From the NCBI RefSeq assembly GCF_012272835.1, contig NZ_JAAWWK010000001.1:434001-498000 (forward strand): a stretch of 64,000 bases of DNA, given 5' to 3'. Below the pieces are notes generated by a model. It had not been told where the DNA came from. It saw nothing but the letters and a program-made list of their open reading frames with translations, and did not search any database. The translations under genes were made by a program, and so were the position numbers. Shown piece after piece: positions 34,544-44,845 of the stretch; positions within the stretch are counted from its first letter, which is position 1, and each line of letters opens with the position of its first letter. The stretch is from Spongiibacter thalassae (GTDB taxonomy: Bacteria; Pseudomonadota; Gammaproteobacteria; Pseudomonadales; Spongiibacteraceae).

Positions 34544-35914
34544 ATGCCAACTGTTAACACCAAATTGAGTCGCTGGAAGCAGAGCGTGCAAAAGTATTTG
34601 TTCGCTGCACCCGCCATCGGTAAAGCAGAAAAAGCGGAATTAACGCTGGAGGAGTTTCGCCGGGAGGCCCAGACCTGTATCGATGCGCCCTTTGGCGAGG
34701 TCGATGCGCGCAATCGCGCCGCTCGCCTCGGGGCGGCCTATGCGGCTTTCGACGAAGAAACCCGTGCCGAGGTATTACTGATGCTGCTGAGGGAGTTCGG
34801 CCCGGATCGAAGCGAGATTGATCGCTGTATTGAACGCTATCAGCAGTGTCGCGACGACGACTGCGAGGGTGCGGCCCTGGCGCTGAGCCGGGCCTTGCAG
34901 CCCCGGCGCATGGCGCTGCTGACACGGTTTACCAGCCTGCCCGATGGGGTCAAGTTTCTGGTGGATATGCGCAGTGAAATACTGGCGCTGACGCGCAGGC
35001 ACCGGGAGCTGAAAACCCTGGATGCGGATTTCGCCAATCTGTTCAAACTGTGGTTCGATCCCGGCTTTCTGGATATTGAGCGGGTTACCTGGATGTCGCC
35101 GGGTAGCGTACTGGAGAAGTTGACCGAATACGAGGCCAATCATTCCATCGTGTCGTGGAAAGATCTTAAAAACCGGCTGGACGGTGATCGTCGCTGTTAC
35201 ACCCTGTTTCACCCGCGTATGCCCCAGGAGCCGCTGACGATATTACACGTAGCGTTGAACCGTGGTATCGCCGCCAATGTGCAACAATTACTGGATGTGG
35301 AGACGCCGATTACCGACCCCGAGGAGGCAGATACGGCGGTGTTTTATTCCATTACCAGTCCCCAAAAGGGGCTGCGGGGAATCAGCTTTGGTGAGTACCT
35401 GATCAAACAGGCGGTGAAGGAGCTGCGCAGTGAACTGCCTGATCTGCACACCTTCGTTACCCTGTCGCCGGTGCCTGGTTTTCGCAGTTGGCTGGACAGC
35501 CATGTGGTCGAGGCGGATTTCGACAACCTGCCATTCTCGCCGGTCACCCTCGATTCCGCGTTGGACTCATTGGTGAGTACGCCGGAGCCGCCGTGGCGCC
35601 CTGAGCTGGAAAAGCTGTTGTCGCGGAAGTGTCTGGAATACCTGACCACGATGGAGGGAGGCCGGCCCCTCAATTCGGTGGCGCGTTTTCATCTGCGCAA
35701 TGGGGCCTATATTCATCGCATCAATCTATTCGGCGATATGTCGAAAAACGGCCTGCGCAATGCCGCGGGTATGATGGTGAATTACGGCTACAATCTGCGC
35801 CAAATGGAAAGCAACCTCACCCTGTTGCAGGGGGGCAAACTGCCTGTGGCCGGCGCCGTGCTAAAGCAGGCGAAGGCCGCGGGCCTGAACACGGAGCATC
35901 TGGAGGGGGTATAA
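34544..35914 (+). CDS. Malonyl-CoA decarboxylase
   Basis: About 456 residues. The C-terminal catalytic half carries family-specific strings: YTLFHPRMPQEPLTILHVAL, FYSITSPQKGLRGISFG, the serine region LSPVPGFRSWL and the histidine region ARFHLRNGAYIHRIN. The enzyme converts malonyl-CoA to acetyl-CoA and CO2 in the cytoplasm. The ATG at 34544 (MPTVNTKL) is preferred over an upstream in-frame ATG at 34475 because it is close to family length, though the ribosome site is weak. It is divergent from the ferredoxin operon. Malonyl-CoA could arise from odd-chain or ring cleavage products of the island (inference), or the enzyme may serve lipid turnover. Confidence 0.92.
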   Translation: MPTVNTKLSRWKQSVQKYLFAAPAIGKAEKAELTLEEFRREAQTCIDAPFGEVDARNRAARLGAAYAAFDEETRAEVLLMLLREFGPDRSEIDRCIERYQQCRDDDCEGAALALSRALQPRRMALLTRFTSLPDGVKFLVDMRSEILALTRRHRELKTLDADFANLFKLWFDPGFLDIERVTWMSPGSVLEKLTEYEANHSIVSWKDLKNRLDGDRRCYTLFHPRMPQEPLTILHVALNRGIAANVQQLLDVETPITDPEEADTAVFYSITSPQKGLRGISFGEYLIKQAVKELRSELPDLHTFVTLSPVPGFRSWLDSHVVEADFDNLPFSPVTLDSALDSLVSTPEPPWRPELEKLLSRKCLEYLTTMEGGRPLNSVARFHLRNGAYIHRINLFGDMSKNGLRNAAGMMVNYGYNLRQMESNLTLLQGGKLPVAGAVLKQAKAAGLNTEHLEGV

Positions 35915-35935
35915 GCCCCGCGTATCGAAATAATC

Positions 35936-37606
35936 TCAAGGCCCGTTGTAAACCACGGGATCTTTGAGCAGGTCCGGTGTTTCCGCGTTCATGCGTACCG
36001 AGCCGAAGGGCCGTTCCAAACTGCGGCGAATTCGCCGTGATTCCCCCTCGATCATGTAGGATTTAACCCGCTCATGGGCGGCCATATCCGCCAGGGTGAG
36101 GCGGTCGCGCATTCGCAGATAGTCGGCCCATGTGGGGCAGTGATACCGCTCCACCCACAGGGTCGGGTCACCGATGTCACGGGTCAGAGACCAGTCGAAG
36201 CCGCCGTTGCGCAATTGCAGGTTCTGAATATCGAGCATGGCGTTGTAAAACGGACGGGCATTTTCGGCGGCAATGCGGTATTCCACCTCGATCACAATGG
36301 GGCCTGAGCGCATGGTAATCGGTAGGGCCACTTCGGGCTCGTTGGCAATCGACACCATATCGGTGCTCGCGGTAATTTCCCTGGGCAGGCGCAGGAACAA
36401 ACCAAACAGTGGCAGTGCCAGCATAAACAAGCCGGAGGCGATAATCGCATTGCCCACTGTCCAGTGGTTGGCAACGACTCCCCACAACCAGGCGCCTACC
36501 GCGATGCCGCCGGTCAAGGAGGAGGTATACAGCGAAATCGCTCGGGCCGTCACCCAGCGGGGCACCGATATCTGTACCGCAATATTGAACAGTGAGATGG
36601 TCAACATGCTCACCCCGCCGACCAGAAACATACCGATGCAGGTTAATGGCAGTGAGCGACTGACGCCCATGACAATCAGGCACAGTCCCCCGGCGATGGC
36701 GAGTATCGTCGCCGCGGTTTCAACGCTGAAATTGGCGCGCATACGATTGATTAGCACCGCGCCGGAGACCGCGCCCACACCGTTTGCGCCCAGGAGAATG
36801 CCGTAAATACTGGCGTCGCCCTGTAGCAAATCCTTGGCCATTAACGGCGCCAGCGCGGTGGCGGTGGCACCGGCTACACCGAAGATAAAAATGCGGATCA
36901 GCACGGTGCGAATAATCGTTGAGTGGAAGGCATAGCGCGCGCCGGAGACCATGGCGCGGGTGATCCGCTCCGGGGGTAAACGCGAGGTGGTCTGGGTGCG
37001 TCGCCAGAGAAAAAACGCAACAATCAGCGGCAAATACGCCAGGGCGTTAAAGGCAAAGGCCGTCTGTACCCCGGCAGCCAGGACGAGAACCCCGCCCAGT
37101 GCCGGACCGAAGCTACGGGCAATATTGTAGCTCACCGTGCCCAGGGCGATGGCGGCGGGGACATCCGCCGGTTTGACCTGTTCCCCGATCGATGACTGCC
37201 AGGCGGGGGCGTACAGCGCCACACCGGAGCCGATCAGCGAGCAGAACAGCAAAAGTATCCACGGGCTGGTCAGTTGGAAAAAGGCCAGTGCCGACAAAAT
37301 GGAGCCAAACAGTGCAGCGATGCCCAGGCCGACCATGGCGACCTTGCGGCGGTCGAACATATCGGCGATGGCCCCGGCGGGAAGGGCGACCAGCATCAGT
37401 GGCAACATCATGGCGGTTTGTACCAGCGCTACCATGCTGGCAGAGGAGGTCAATCGGGTCATCTCCCAGGCGACGGCAACACCGAGTACCAGTTGGCCGA
37501 AGTTAGCCAGCAGGCTGGTGGTCCATATGCGGCGGAATACCGGTTCTTTAAGGGGCGCCAGGGGAGACGGTGCAGCGATTACAGGCTTGTCGGCGGCTTG
37601 TGTCAC
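35936..37606 (-). CDS. MFS transporter (MFS_3 type) with C-terminal soluble domain
   Basis: A 556-residue major-facilitator permease. About twelve membrane segments fill residues 1-410, with the loop motif FDRRKVAMVGLGIAALFG between segments 2 and 3. The last roughly 130 residues are soluble: VIEVEYRIAAENARPFYNAM, GGFDWSLTRD and WVERYHCPTWADYLRMRDR resemble the monooxygenase-like ferredoxin-fold (ABM) domain found on some members of this permease group. The permease probably exports a small hydrophobic compound. The start is GTG with only a weak site. It is convergent with the malonyl-CoA decarboxylase gene, 21 bp apart. The substrate is unknown. Confidence 0.88.
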   Translation of the reverse strand: MTQAADKPVIAAPSPLAPLKEPVFRRIWTTSLLANFGQLVLGVAVAWEMTRLTSSASMVALVQTAMMLPLMLVALPAGAIADMFDRRKVAMVGLGIAALFGSILSALAFFQLTSPWILLLFCSLIGSGVALYAPAWQSSIGEQVKPADVPAAIALGTVSYNIARSFGPALGGVLVLAAGVQTAFAFNALAYLPLIVAFFLWRRTQTTSRLPPERITRAMVSGARYAFHSTIIRTVLIRIFIFGVAGATATALAPLMAKDLLQGDASIYGILLGANGVGAVSGAVLINRMRANFSVETAATILAIAGGLCLIVMGVSRSLPLTCIGMFLVGGVSMLTISLFNIAVQISVPRWVTARAISLYTSSLTGGIAVGAWLWGVVANHWTVGNAIIASGLFMLALPLFGLFLRLPREITASTDMVSIANEPEVALPITMRSGPIVIEVEYRIAAENARPFYNAMLDIQNLQLRNGGFDWSLTRDIGDPTLWVERYHCPTWADYLRMRDRLTLADMAAHERVKSYMIEGESRRIRRSLERPFGSVRMNAETPDLLKDPVVYNGP

Positions 37607-37949
37607 AGTTTAATCCGGTGTTGATGTGTGCTCGGAAAAAACCGACCTTGTTGTATGTTTGCCGGAGAAGGTGTGGTGATGAGCGCACGTAATTAAAATT
37701 CGATGATGTTGAACTCAGCTGACCGTCGTGGTCTGTTGTTATCGCAGGCAATACTACCACGCCACCGCCGCGACTCGTTAGTCCGGCAGCGAGCCGATGT
37801 CTGCTGTCAGGCACGTTTTGCACGGTCAAATACTGGTATAAAGCGTGCACGGAAATACCCGCTAAAAATGAATTCGGTTATCATTGCGCGGTTATCGTCC
37901 CCTAACACCTGTCCGCTGAAAAACGTGGCGACAGGATTGGTTTTGCATC
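37607..37949. other. Intergenic region before the GGDEF-like gene
   Basis: I found no gene, RNA or island-operator copy in these 343 bp. Short frames here lack ribosome sites. It should hold the divergent promoters of the MFS and GGDEF-like genes, but I could not place them with confidence. Confidence 0.5.
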
Positions 37950-39113
37950 ATGGAGAGAACGATTTTGAATCAGGCCCCCGCCGAAACCCCTCAACAGGGG
38001 GAAGAAAATCCTGCACATGGAAGTGCCGTGGTTGCCGCTCCGGCCTATGCCCGGGTGTCGGTACTGTTGCGGCGCTACAGCGACGCCAGCCTTGCCGAGC
38101 GCCATCGTCGCAGTTTGGTGTTTTACGCCTCAGTGCTGTTTGCCGGTCTGATTTTGGCGGGCTTTACCTATGCCAAATACGCCATCGGCGCTCTCGATTT
38201 GACGGTGCTGTTGTTTAGCGGTGGCGGTGGTGTGGCGATTCTCGCGACCCTCGGCTACGAGCTGCTGCGCAGGAACCTGCCGCGCTCGGCGGTGTACCTC
38301 GGTGGTATTGTTGCGGTGCTGCTCGTCGGCCTGATGTATGCCGGCGATTTGCATGGTTTTGAACTCTATTTGTTGGCGCCACTGCTGTGTTGGCAGTTTG
38401 TTCTGCTCGGGGCCTTTGGCGGCATGTTGATCGCCGTTGCGATATTTGCGGTGGTTTACATCGGTTTGCTGTGGCCGGCCATTCCCGGCGCTGACTACAC
38501 CGTGGTGGAGGTGGTTGGCAGCTGTGTATTGCTGGCGCTGCTGGTAGTGATTAACTTTTTTAGCGAGTATGCCCGCCAGCGGGCTCAGGAAGAGGCGGCG
38601 AGCAAACACGCTGACCGTCTGCAAGGGAGCTTGACCGACCCGGTCACCGGGGTGTTTAAGCCGGCCTTTCTCAACGACTATGTTTACCCGCTGGCCAAAT
38701 TGGCCGAAAAATCCGCGCTGCCGATGGGATGTATCGTTTGTCAGATCGACGATTATTCAGGAATCGTGCAGCGCAGTGGCGAGGCTGTTGCCGAGGATGC
38801 GCTGCGATCGGTGGCGGCGGTGATTGCGGCGAAAACCGAAAACGATGACGTGATCTGTCGGGGGGATGACGGAACCTTTACCGTGTTGTGTCAGCGGGGC
38901 ACGATGGAGGTGGCCCGACGCCGCGCGGAGGACATTCGCCAGGGCGTCGAGGCGCTGGTACTGAGCGGGGTCGATGAGGGGATTACCATCAGTAGCGGTG
39001 TGGCGGTCGCCGCCCGCCCCGGAGAGTTCTCTGCGGGGGTGACCCGGGCCAGTTCGTCCTTGAGTCTGGCCCAGCAAAATGGCGGGGCTAATGTGGTGTA
39101 TTGTCAGAGCTAG
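37950..39113 (+). CDS. Membrane protein with degenerate GGDEF domain
   Basis: About 387 residues. Six hydrophobic segments (about residues 55-215) are followed by a coiled linker and a diguanylate-cyclase-like domain from LTDPVTGVFKPAFLNDYV. The active-site loop reads CRGDDGTFTVLC where functional enzymes have GG(D/E)EF, so c-di-GMP synthesis is unlikely. The domain may be a nucleotide sensor or scaffold. No EAL domain is present. The ATG at 37950 has a poor ribosome site; TTG 37965, seven bases after GGAGAG, may be the real start. The stop lies beside an AGGGAG/CTCCCT hairpin (39112-39131) shared with the convergent ABC-F gene. Confidence 0.85.
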   Translation: MERTILNQAPAETPQQGEENPAHGSAVVAAPAYARVSVLLRRYSDASLAERHRRSLVFYASVLFAGLILAGFTYAKYAIGALDLTVLLFSGGGGVAILATLGYELLRRNLPRSAVYLGGIVAVLLVGLMYAGDLHGFELYLLAPLLCWQFVLLGAFGGMLIAVAIFAVVYIGLLWPAIPGADYTVVEVVGSCVLLALLVVINFFSEYARQRAQEEAASKHADRLQGSLTDPVTGVFKPAFLNDYVYPLAKLAEKSALPMGCIVCQIDDYSGIVQRSGEAVAEDALRSVAAVIAAKTENDDVICRGDDGTFTVLCQRGTMEVARRRAEDIRQGVEALVLSGVDEGITISSGVAVAARPGEFSAGVTRASSSLSLAQQNGGANVVYCQS

Positions 39114-39137
39114 GGAGATCAACGCCTCCCTGTCTGC

Positions 39138-40733
39138 TCAGTGGCTGTTGGCCGCCTGATTGGCCAGCAGCTCATCGTAGGTCCCCTGGAAATCCACCAG
39201 TGAATTATCCTTGATTTCCACCACGCGAGTGGCCAGCGACGAAACGAACTCACGGTCGTGGCTGGCGAAAATCAGCGTGCCCTCGTAGTGTTCCAGGGCA
39301 AGGTTCAGCGCCTCGATGGCTTCCATGTCGAGGTGGTTGGTCGGCTCATCCATGATTAACACATTGGTGTCCATCATCATCAATTTGCCGAACAACAGGC
39401 GGTTTTTCTCTCCCCCGGAGCACACTCGAACCTCCTTGTTGAAATCGTCGGAGGAGAACAGCAGACGGCCCAGGGTGGCGCGGACAATCTGGTCGTCATG
39501 GCTGGGTTTGCGCCACTGGCTCATCCATTCAAACAAATTCATTGCGGTGTCAAAATCGTCGCTGCTGTCCTGGGGGCAGTAGCCGAGGCTGGCGTTTTCA
39601 GCCCACTTGACATTGCCCTCTTTGGCTTCCAGCTCCTTCATCAGGCAGCGCAGAAAGGTGGTTTTACCTGCACCGTTTTCACCGATGACCGCGAGGCGGG
39701 TGCCGGCGTCGAGAATCATATTGCCCTTGGTGAACAGCGACTGGTCAAAGCCGTGGCCGACATTTTCCAGTGTCAGTGCCTGGCGGTGCAGCTTTTTGTC
39801 CTGCTTGAAGCGGATGTAGGGAGACACCCGGCTGGAGGCCTTGATTTCGTCCAGCTGGATTTTCTCGATTTGTTTGGCCCGGCTGGTCGCCTGCTTGGCC
39901 TTGGAGGCGTTGGCGGAGAAACGGCTGACAAACTGCTGGAGGTCGGCGATCTGGGCCGATTTTTTCGCGTTCTGAGACTGCAGGCGCTCGCGGGCAGCGG
40001 TGGCGGCGCGCATAAAGTCGTCGTAGTTGCCGGGGTAGACCCGCAGCTCGCCGTAGTCGATATCTGCCATGTGGGTGCACACCGCATTCAGAAAGTGGCG
40101 GTCGTGGGAGATTATCACCATGGTGCTTTTGCGCTCGTTGAGCACATCTTCCAGCCAGCGAATGGTGTTGATATCGAGGTTGTTGGTCGGCTCGTCCAGC
40201 AGCAGAATATCAGGGTCTGAAAACAGCGCCTGGGCCAGTAATACCCGCAGTTTCCAGCCGGGGGCGACTTCGCTCATGGGGCCGAAGTGCAGTTCCTGGG
40301 CAATACCTGCACCCAGCAGAATTTCCCCGGCACGGCTTTCGGCGCTGTAGCCGTCCATTTCCATAAACTGGGTTTCCAGCTCGGCGACCTTCATGCCATC
40401 TTCCTCTGACATCTCCGCCAGCGAATAAATGCGGTCGCGCTCCTTTTTTACTTCCCACAGTTCGGTGTGGCCCATGATAACGGTGTCGATCACCGAGAAT
40501 TCCTCAAAGGCGAACTGATCCTGGTGGAGTTTGCCGATGCGCTCGTTCGGGGTGATGGAAACATTGCCCGAGGTCGGTTTAAGGCTGCCGTCGAGAATTT
40601 TCATAAAGGTGGACTTGCCGCAGCCGTTGGCTCCGATAAGGCCATAGCGATTGCCGTCGCCGAACTTGACCGAAATATTTTCAAAAAGGGGCTTGGCACC
40701 AAATTGCATGGTGATGTTGGCGGTAGAGATCAA
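39138..40733 (-). CDS. ybiT: ABC-F translation factor YbiT
   Basis: A 531-residue ABC-F ATPase without membrane segments. Two ATP-binding cassettes each show Walker A ([18 protein letters not shown]), a signature region and Walker B ([24 protein letters not shown]), joined by a basic linker rich in Arg/Lys ([16 protein letters not shown]). The sequence tracks E. coli YbiT almost continuously ([36 protein letters not shown]). ABC-F proteins act on the ribosome to resolve stalled elongation. The start is TTG at 40733, supported by alignment to the YbiT N-terminus. Confidence 0.96.
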   Translation of the reverse strand: MISTANITMQFGAKPLFENISVKFGDGNRYGLIGANGCGKSTFMKILDGSLKPTSGNVSITPNERIGKLHQDQFAFEEFSVIDTVIMGHTELWEVKKERDRIYSLAEMSEEDGMKVAELETQFMEMDGYSAESRAGEILLGAGIAQELHFGPMSEVAPGWKLRVLLAQALFSDPDILLLDEPTNNLDINTIRWLEDVLNERKSTMVIISHDRHFLNAVCTHMADIDYGELRVYPGNYDDFMRAATAARERLQSQNAKKSAQIADLQQFVSRFSANASKAKQATSRAKQIEKIQLDEIKASSRVSPYIRFKQDKKLHRQALTLENVGHGFDQSLFTKGNMILDAGTRLAVIGENGAGKTTFLRCLMKELEAKEGNVKWAENASLGYCPQDSSDDFDTAMNLFEWMSQWRKPSHDDQIVRATLGRLLFSSDDFNKEVRVCSGGEKNRLLFGKLMMMDTNVLIMDEPTNHLDMEAIEALNLALEHYEGTLIFASHDREFVSSLATRVVEIKDNSLVDFQGTYDELLANQAANSH

Positions 40734-40872
40734 TGGAATATTCCCGAGCGTGGCTGAGTGGAGGGCGGGCGTACTGAATGACGCAAAGAGGGCGCACTAT
40801 AAGGGTTTGCCGGGCCTGCGTCGAGTTTGCGGAGGGTGATAATTAACGTTTGGCCGGCCGAAGCAGGTGGCA

Positions 40873-42330
40873 CTAGCCCTGCAACGGCTGGGCCAGTATC
40901 CACAGTCCGGCGGCGGTAAAGATCACCATTAGCATTAACATGGGCAGTTGACTGAGGGCCGCCTGACGGGCAGAAGGAAAGCGACGCAGGGCCTCGACGT
41001 GGGCCAGGTAGACACTGGCAATATGTCCCAACAGAATCAGCCAGACTTGGCTGTTCCACACCGCGCCCATATCGGGAAGTATCGGGATGCGGCCGGTAAT
41101 GGCGTTGCCAAACAGATTCCAGCCCCAGGCAAAGGGGTCTGAGGCCAGTGCGCGGATTTTTATCCCCTGGCTGAGCAGCAGGGTGTAGTAGTGGGTGATG
41201 TGATAGACCAGGGCAATTGGCAGCAGGCTATAGCCAAATTGCATCGCCAGTTGGCCGAGGGGGATTGCGCTGCGGGTCAGTAATTTGCCCAGCCACAGAA
41301 AGCCGACAAACAGACCGAGGTAGATAAGGGGTGACAGCAGCAGGGTGATAAATTCGTAGAACAGATACCAAGGGCGCAGCCAGACGTAGGCGTAGATCGG
41401 TGGTTCGCCAATCAGTGGTGTCAGGATATTGAGGGGGTCTTTCCAGAAAAGGCCGAACCAGAGGCTGGTTTCCCGCAAGCCGTCGAAGGCTGTAGAGGAC
41501 AGCATGAACAGCAAAAACACCAGCAGGCTGGGGTGCTCAACACGTTGGTCGATAAGGCCGGAAAAGGGGGCGCGCAGCACGATGTGTATGCGCCTGGACT
41601 GGTCCTCGGGGCGACGCGAAAAGGTCAGCGGAGACATCATCGCAGTCAGGCGGAACATGACCGCAAAAAACTCACCGTAGCGAAACCAGGCCTGAGCGCC
41701 GACCAGCCACACTGCCAGCAGATTGATGAGGGTGTAGGCCAGCAAAATGATCGACAGGGAAAAGGGCCGGGTTTCGCCGAACAACTCCAGACTGATAAAG
41801 GTCATATACAGCACAAGTGCCGGCCAGTAGGCGAGACGCCGGGGATAGCGAAGGCGCCCCTGATTGAAGCCCTTGGCCAGGATGTTGATGCCGTCGCTCA
41901 GGGTGCGCCACGGGCTTAGGTAGCGGTACCAGTCGCCGATCAGCGCGCTGAGATAGCAGCCACCCAGAGCGAATACGATCCAGAAAAACGTCATATTGAA
42001 ATTGCGGTAACTGTCCTGATTGCCAACCAATCCGGTGGTCACCGCCAGAACAAACAGCATCAGCAGGGACAACTTCAAAGCAAGAGTAACGGCCCGGTGT
42101 CGCAGCCAGCGTGGCAGCTGAATCACCTTGCGCCAGGGCGTGGCCTGTGGCTCTGACTGATAAAAACAGGCTAGTACCAGAAACGACAGAATCAGTGCCG
42201 CCAGTGCCCCGTAGATGTACATCCAATAGGGCATGGGCAGTTTATAGGGCTCGCCGAAGGAATGGGCCAGCAGCGTCTGTGGCACAAGGGACAGACTGAC
42301 GGCAAGGATCAGGGCGGGTAGTCGATTCAT
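40873..42330 (-). CDS. Polytopic inner-membrane protein of unknown function
   Basis: A 485-residue protein with a signal-like N-terminus (ALILAVSLSLVPQTLLAHS) and roughly ten hydrophobic segments. After the first segment it begins HSFGEPYKLPMPYWMYIYG, a pattern I recall from proteins annotated as fenitrothion-hydrolase-like in actinobacteria, but I cannot confirm the relation and no catalytic motif is obvious. A conserved-looking SALIGDWYRYLSPWRTL loop and histidine pairs (YHITHYY) could bind metal or heme. It lies 139 bp upstream of ybiT on the same strand and downstream of a secreted hydrolase gene. Function not assigned. Confidence 0.75.
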   Translation of the reverse strand: MNRLPALILAVSLSLVPQTLLAHSFGEPYKLPMPYWMYIYGALAALILSFLVLACFYQSEPQATPWRKVIQLPRWLRHRAVTLALKLSLLMLFVLAVTTGLVGNQDSYRNFNMTFFWIVFALGGCYLSALIGDWYRYLSPWRTLSDGINILAKGFNQGRLRYPRRLAYWPALVLYMTFISLELFGETRPFSLSIILLAYTLINLLAVWLVGAQAWFRYGEFFAVMFRLTAMMSPLTFSRRPEDQSRRIHIVLRAPFSGLIDQRVEHPSLLVFLLFMLSSTAFDGLRETSLWFGLFWKDPLNILTPLIGEPPIYAYVWLRPWYLFYEFITLLLSPLIYLGLFVGFLWLGKLLTRSAIPLGQLAMQFGYSLLPIALVYHITHYYTLLLSQGIKIRALASDPFAWGWNLFGNAITGRIPILPDMGAVWNSQVWLILLGHIASVYLAHVEALRRFPSARQAALSQLPMLMLMVIFTAAGLWILAQPLQG

Positions 42331-42395
42331 ACTGGGCTGTATCGTTGGTGGGTCACCGGTCGCTGCCAGTGCAGCTGGCCGGTGACCACGGCCGG

Positions 42396-44636
42396 TCAGG
42401 GCGCGGGGTTAGCAGAGTAGTAGGCCCGTTCCCACATTTGCACATAGGCTTCTGCGGAATTGAAGAGGGCGTCGATGGCCTCCTGTCCGCCCTCCAGTCG
42501 TACCTCCTCAACAAAGTCCGCAACCAGACCGTAGTGGCTCATGCCGGTTTCGTCGATATGCCAGAACTTGCCGCTTTCGGGGATGGTCAGCATTTCCACG
42601 GTGACGGGTTTGATGTTGTTGAATTGGGGGCCCCAGCCATCGCCACTGAACAGGGTAAAGGGATAGCTTACCGGTTCCGAGTCGCCACCACGGGGGCCTG
42701 GGTGACCGCCAAATCCATTGGCGTCAGCGCCATAGCCCAGTCCCATTACCTGGGTGGTATTGACTCCGGCTTTTTCCCGCCAGAATTTCAGTTTTTCCAT
42801 AAACTCGACGTGTTTAATGCCATTGCCCTTGTAGGGGTAGATAGTGCCGCCGGCCTTGAGCATGCGCACTGCCTGGTCACTGGTCAGGCCGCCGTGGGCG
42901 TCGTGGGAGCTGGCCATGGGGTAGACGGGGGTACGCTGCTCGGCGATATCCAGCATGATGTCTTTGCTGTGGTAGGCCGCATGGTCAATATCAATGACCA
43001 TGCCACGATCCATCAGAGCGTTGAGGGTGTAGGCTCCCAGATCGGTAACCGTGCGGGCATTACAGCGCCGCCCCGGCGGGTAGGTGGGGGTAGCGCCCTG
43101 GGTAGACTCGATAATGGCCTGGGTCAGCGGGTCGCTGCCGGTGCCGGGAATCGCGGTAGCCATCTCGGCGCCGGGGGTGCGCACCGCCGGTTCGTCAGTG
43201 GGGTATTCGCGGCATTCCGAGGTGGTCATAAAGCGGCCCGTGTCCATGTAGTTGAGAAAATTCATGGTACTGCCGTTGAAGATCCCGGTACCGCCGAGGG
43301 AACTGTCAATGTCGTGGTAGGGGTAGATATGACGAACGCCGAGGTCCCACAGGCGCTGGATTTCCGAGTCAACCTGATCCTGGTCGCATTTACGGGTTTC
43401 GCTGCCGTCGGGATTGAAGGTCACCCCGCAGCTTAATACCTGGGCCACTTCCACGCCGAGAATTACCGCCAGCTTGCCGTCGTTGATGACCTCACGGGCC
43501 TCCATCGGGCTTTTCACAATGCGATACCAGCCCTTGCCCGGGCCGCCGTGCTGGGCGTCGATATAGTCCTGCACGTCGTAGAGATACTGCACCTGTTTTA
43601 CCGCCACGCCCATATCGTCACAGTCGGCGTCGGGCCGCCCCGCGTAGCTCTGGCCCACTCGGCACAGCGCGGCAATATTGGTGCCGTGGTTGACCATCAG
43701 CCGAAGGCCGGCGAGGTAGGCGCGCTCAACCCAGCGGTAATACATAACCTGGTGGGTGAGGTAGTTGCGCCGCGGCCAATCGACAAAGGTTGGCCAGCCC
43801 TGGGTGTCATGGCCGCCAGCAGTGCTTTGGTCGAGGATAAAGTTGGCATCGCGGGAGCCGTTGGGGCCGTGGAAGTCTTCGCAATCCTCCAGTGCGTGGG
43901 GAACGCCGAAGCGGTGGATGACCTCACCGTAGAGCACACCGCCGGCCGATGGACCGACATCACCGGCGTAGGACATCTCGCTGGACATACCCATATGGGT
44001 GTGGACATCGGCAAAGCCGACAATAGGCTTGTTCACGCCCTGACCTTTGTAGGTGTCGCCGATAATGCCGGTGGGCATTTCGGGATAGGTGGCGCAACCC
44101 GAGCTGGGCACCAGGGCAAACAGGGTATTGGGCTCACTGCCGGGCTCGCCGATGACCAGCTCGCCGTTGTCGTTCACCTGTAGTTGCTGGCCGCTGTTCT
44201 CGGCGATAAAGCTGGCATTGTCGCCGCTGATATCCAATGCCCAGATCGCGTCGTCGCTGGCGGCATCATTGGCGGTGACGGTGCCCGCATTGGTGAGGCC
44301 GGTATTGGCGGTGAGCAGCTTTTCGTCTTTGGTGTACAGCAGGTAAGTACCGAGATTGGAGGGCTGCATGTAAAAACCCTCTGCGCTGCTCAGTTCCGCC
44401 GTCGACAGGGTGTAGCCGTCAGCGGTGGCAACGGCAAACTGCCCGGTTTCTGGCGACTGCAGTGCATAGCAGCCCTTGCTGGCGGCAAAGCGGTTCACCG
44501 GCGCCTCAGTCTGGCCGTTACCGCCACCGGAAGGCGTTCCGGTCGCGGGGGTAGCAGGGGAATTGGCGCTGGACGAGCCGCCACAGGCAGACAGGGTCAG
44601 GTAGGCGGCAGCGAGTAAGGGCAGGGCAACTTTCAT
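42396..44636 (-). CDS. Secreted lipoprotein, M19 (membrane dipeptidase)-like amidohydrolase
   Basis: About 746 residues. The N-terminus is a lipoprotein signal (LPLLAAAYLTLSACGG with Cys at the lipobox). A roughly 180-residue beta-rich region of unknown type follows, then a large hydrolase domain. Metal-site-like strings are ADVHTHMGMSS, MVNHGTN, IDIDHAAYHSKDI and MASSHDAHGG; the IDIDH...SSHDAHG spacing and GVRHIYPYHD resemble the renal-dipeptidase (M19) branch of the amidohydrolases. It should be anchored to the outer membrane or periplasmic face. ATG 44636 (MKVALPLL) is preferred to a GTG four codons upstream. The substrate is unknown. Confidence 0.82.
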   Translation of the reverse strand: MKVALPLLAAAYLTLSACGGSSSANSPATPATGTPSGGGNGQTEAPVNRFAASKGCYALQSPETGQFAVATADGYTLSTAELSSAEGFYMQPSNLGTYLLYTKDEKLLTANTGLTNAGTVTANDAASDDAIWALDISGDNASFIAENSGQQLQVNDNGELVIGEPGSEPNTLFALVPSSGCATYPEMPTGIIGDTYKGQGVNKPIVGFADVHTHMGMSSEMSYAGDVGPSAGGVLYGEVIHRFGVPHALEDCEDFHGPNGSRDANFILDQSTAGGHDTQGWPTFVDWPRRNYLTHQVMYYRWVERAYLAGLRLMVNHGTNIAALCRVGQSYAGRPDADCDDMGVAVKQVQYLYDVQDYIDAQHGGPGKGWYRIVKSPMEAREVINDGKLAVILGVEVAQVLSCGVTFNPDGSETRKCDQDQVDSEIQRLWDLGVRHIYPYHDIDSSLGGTGIFNGSTMNFLNYMDTGRFMTTSECREYPTDEPAVRTPGAEMATAIPGTGSDPLTQAIIESTQGATPTYPPGRRCNARTVTDLGAYTLNALMDRGMVIDIDHAAYHSKDIMLDIAEQRTPVYPMASSHDAHGGLTSDQAVRMLKAGGTIYPYKGNGIKHVEFMEKLKFWREKAGVNTTQVMGLGYGADANGFGGHPGPRGGDSEPVSYPFTLFSGDGWGPQFNNIKPVTVEMLTIPESGKFWHIDETGMSHYGLVADFVEEVRLEGGQEAIDALFNSAEAYVQMWERAYYSANPAP

Positions 44637-44845
44637 AGGCAGGTCCACAGACTGTTAACGGTCGTCACCAGACTCCGCAGGTTTTGTTATATCGCTGGGG
44701 GCGGAGGGTGTACTCATTGCTAACATATTAGCACTATGCCCTCGGATGCAAACAATGACATATCGGGACATTCGATTGCTGTCGTGCTCGGGGAAGCTTT
44801 TGGGTGCCGGTTTTTGTGCGTTGGGTCGCACTTGCCCAGGGGCGG

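Noticed and set aside
42345-43436. A 363-codon plus-strand frame
   Set aside because: Antisense to the M19-like hydrolase, low-complexity glycine/valine-rich translation, no ribosome site.
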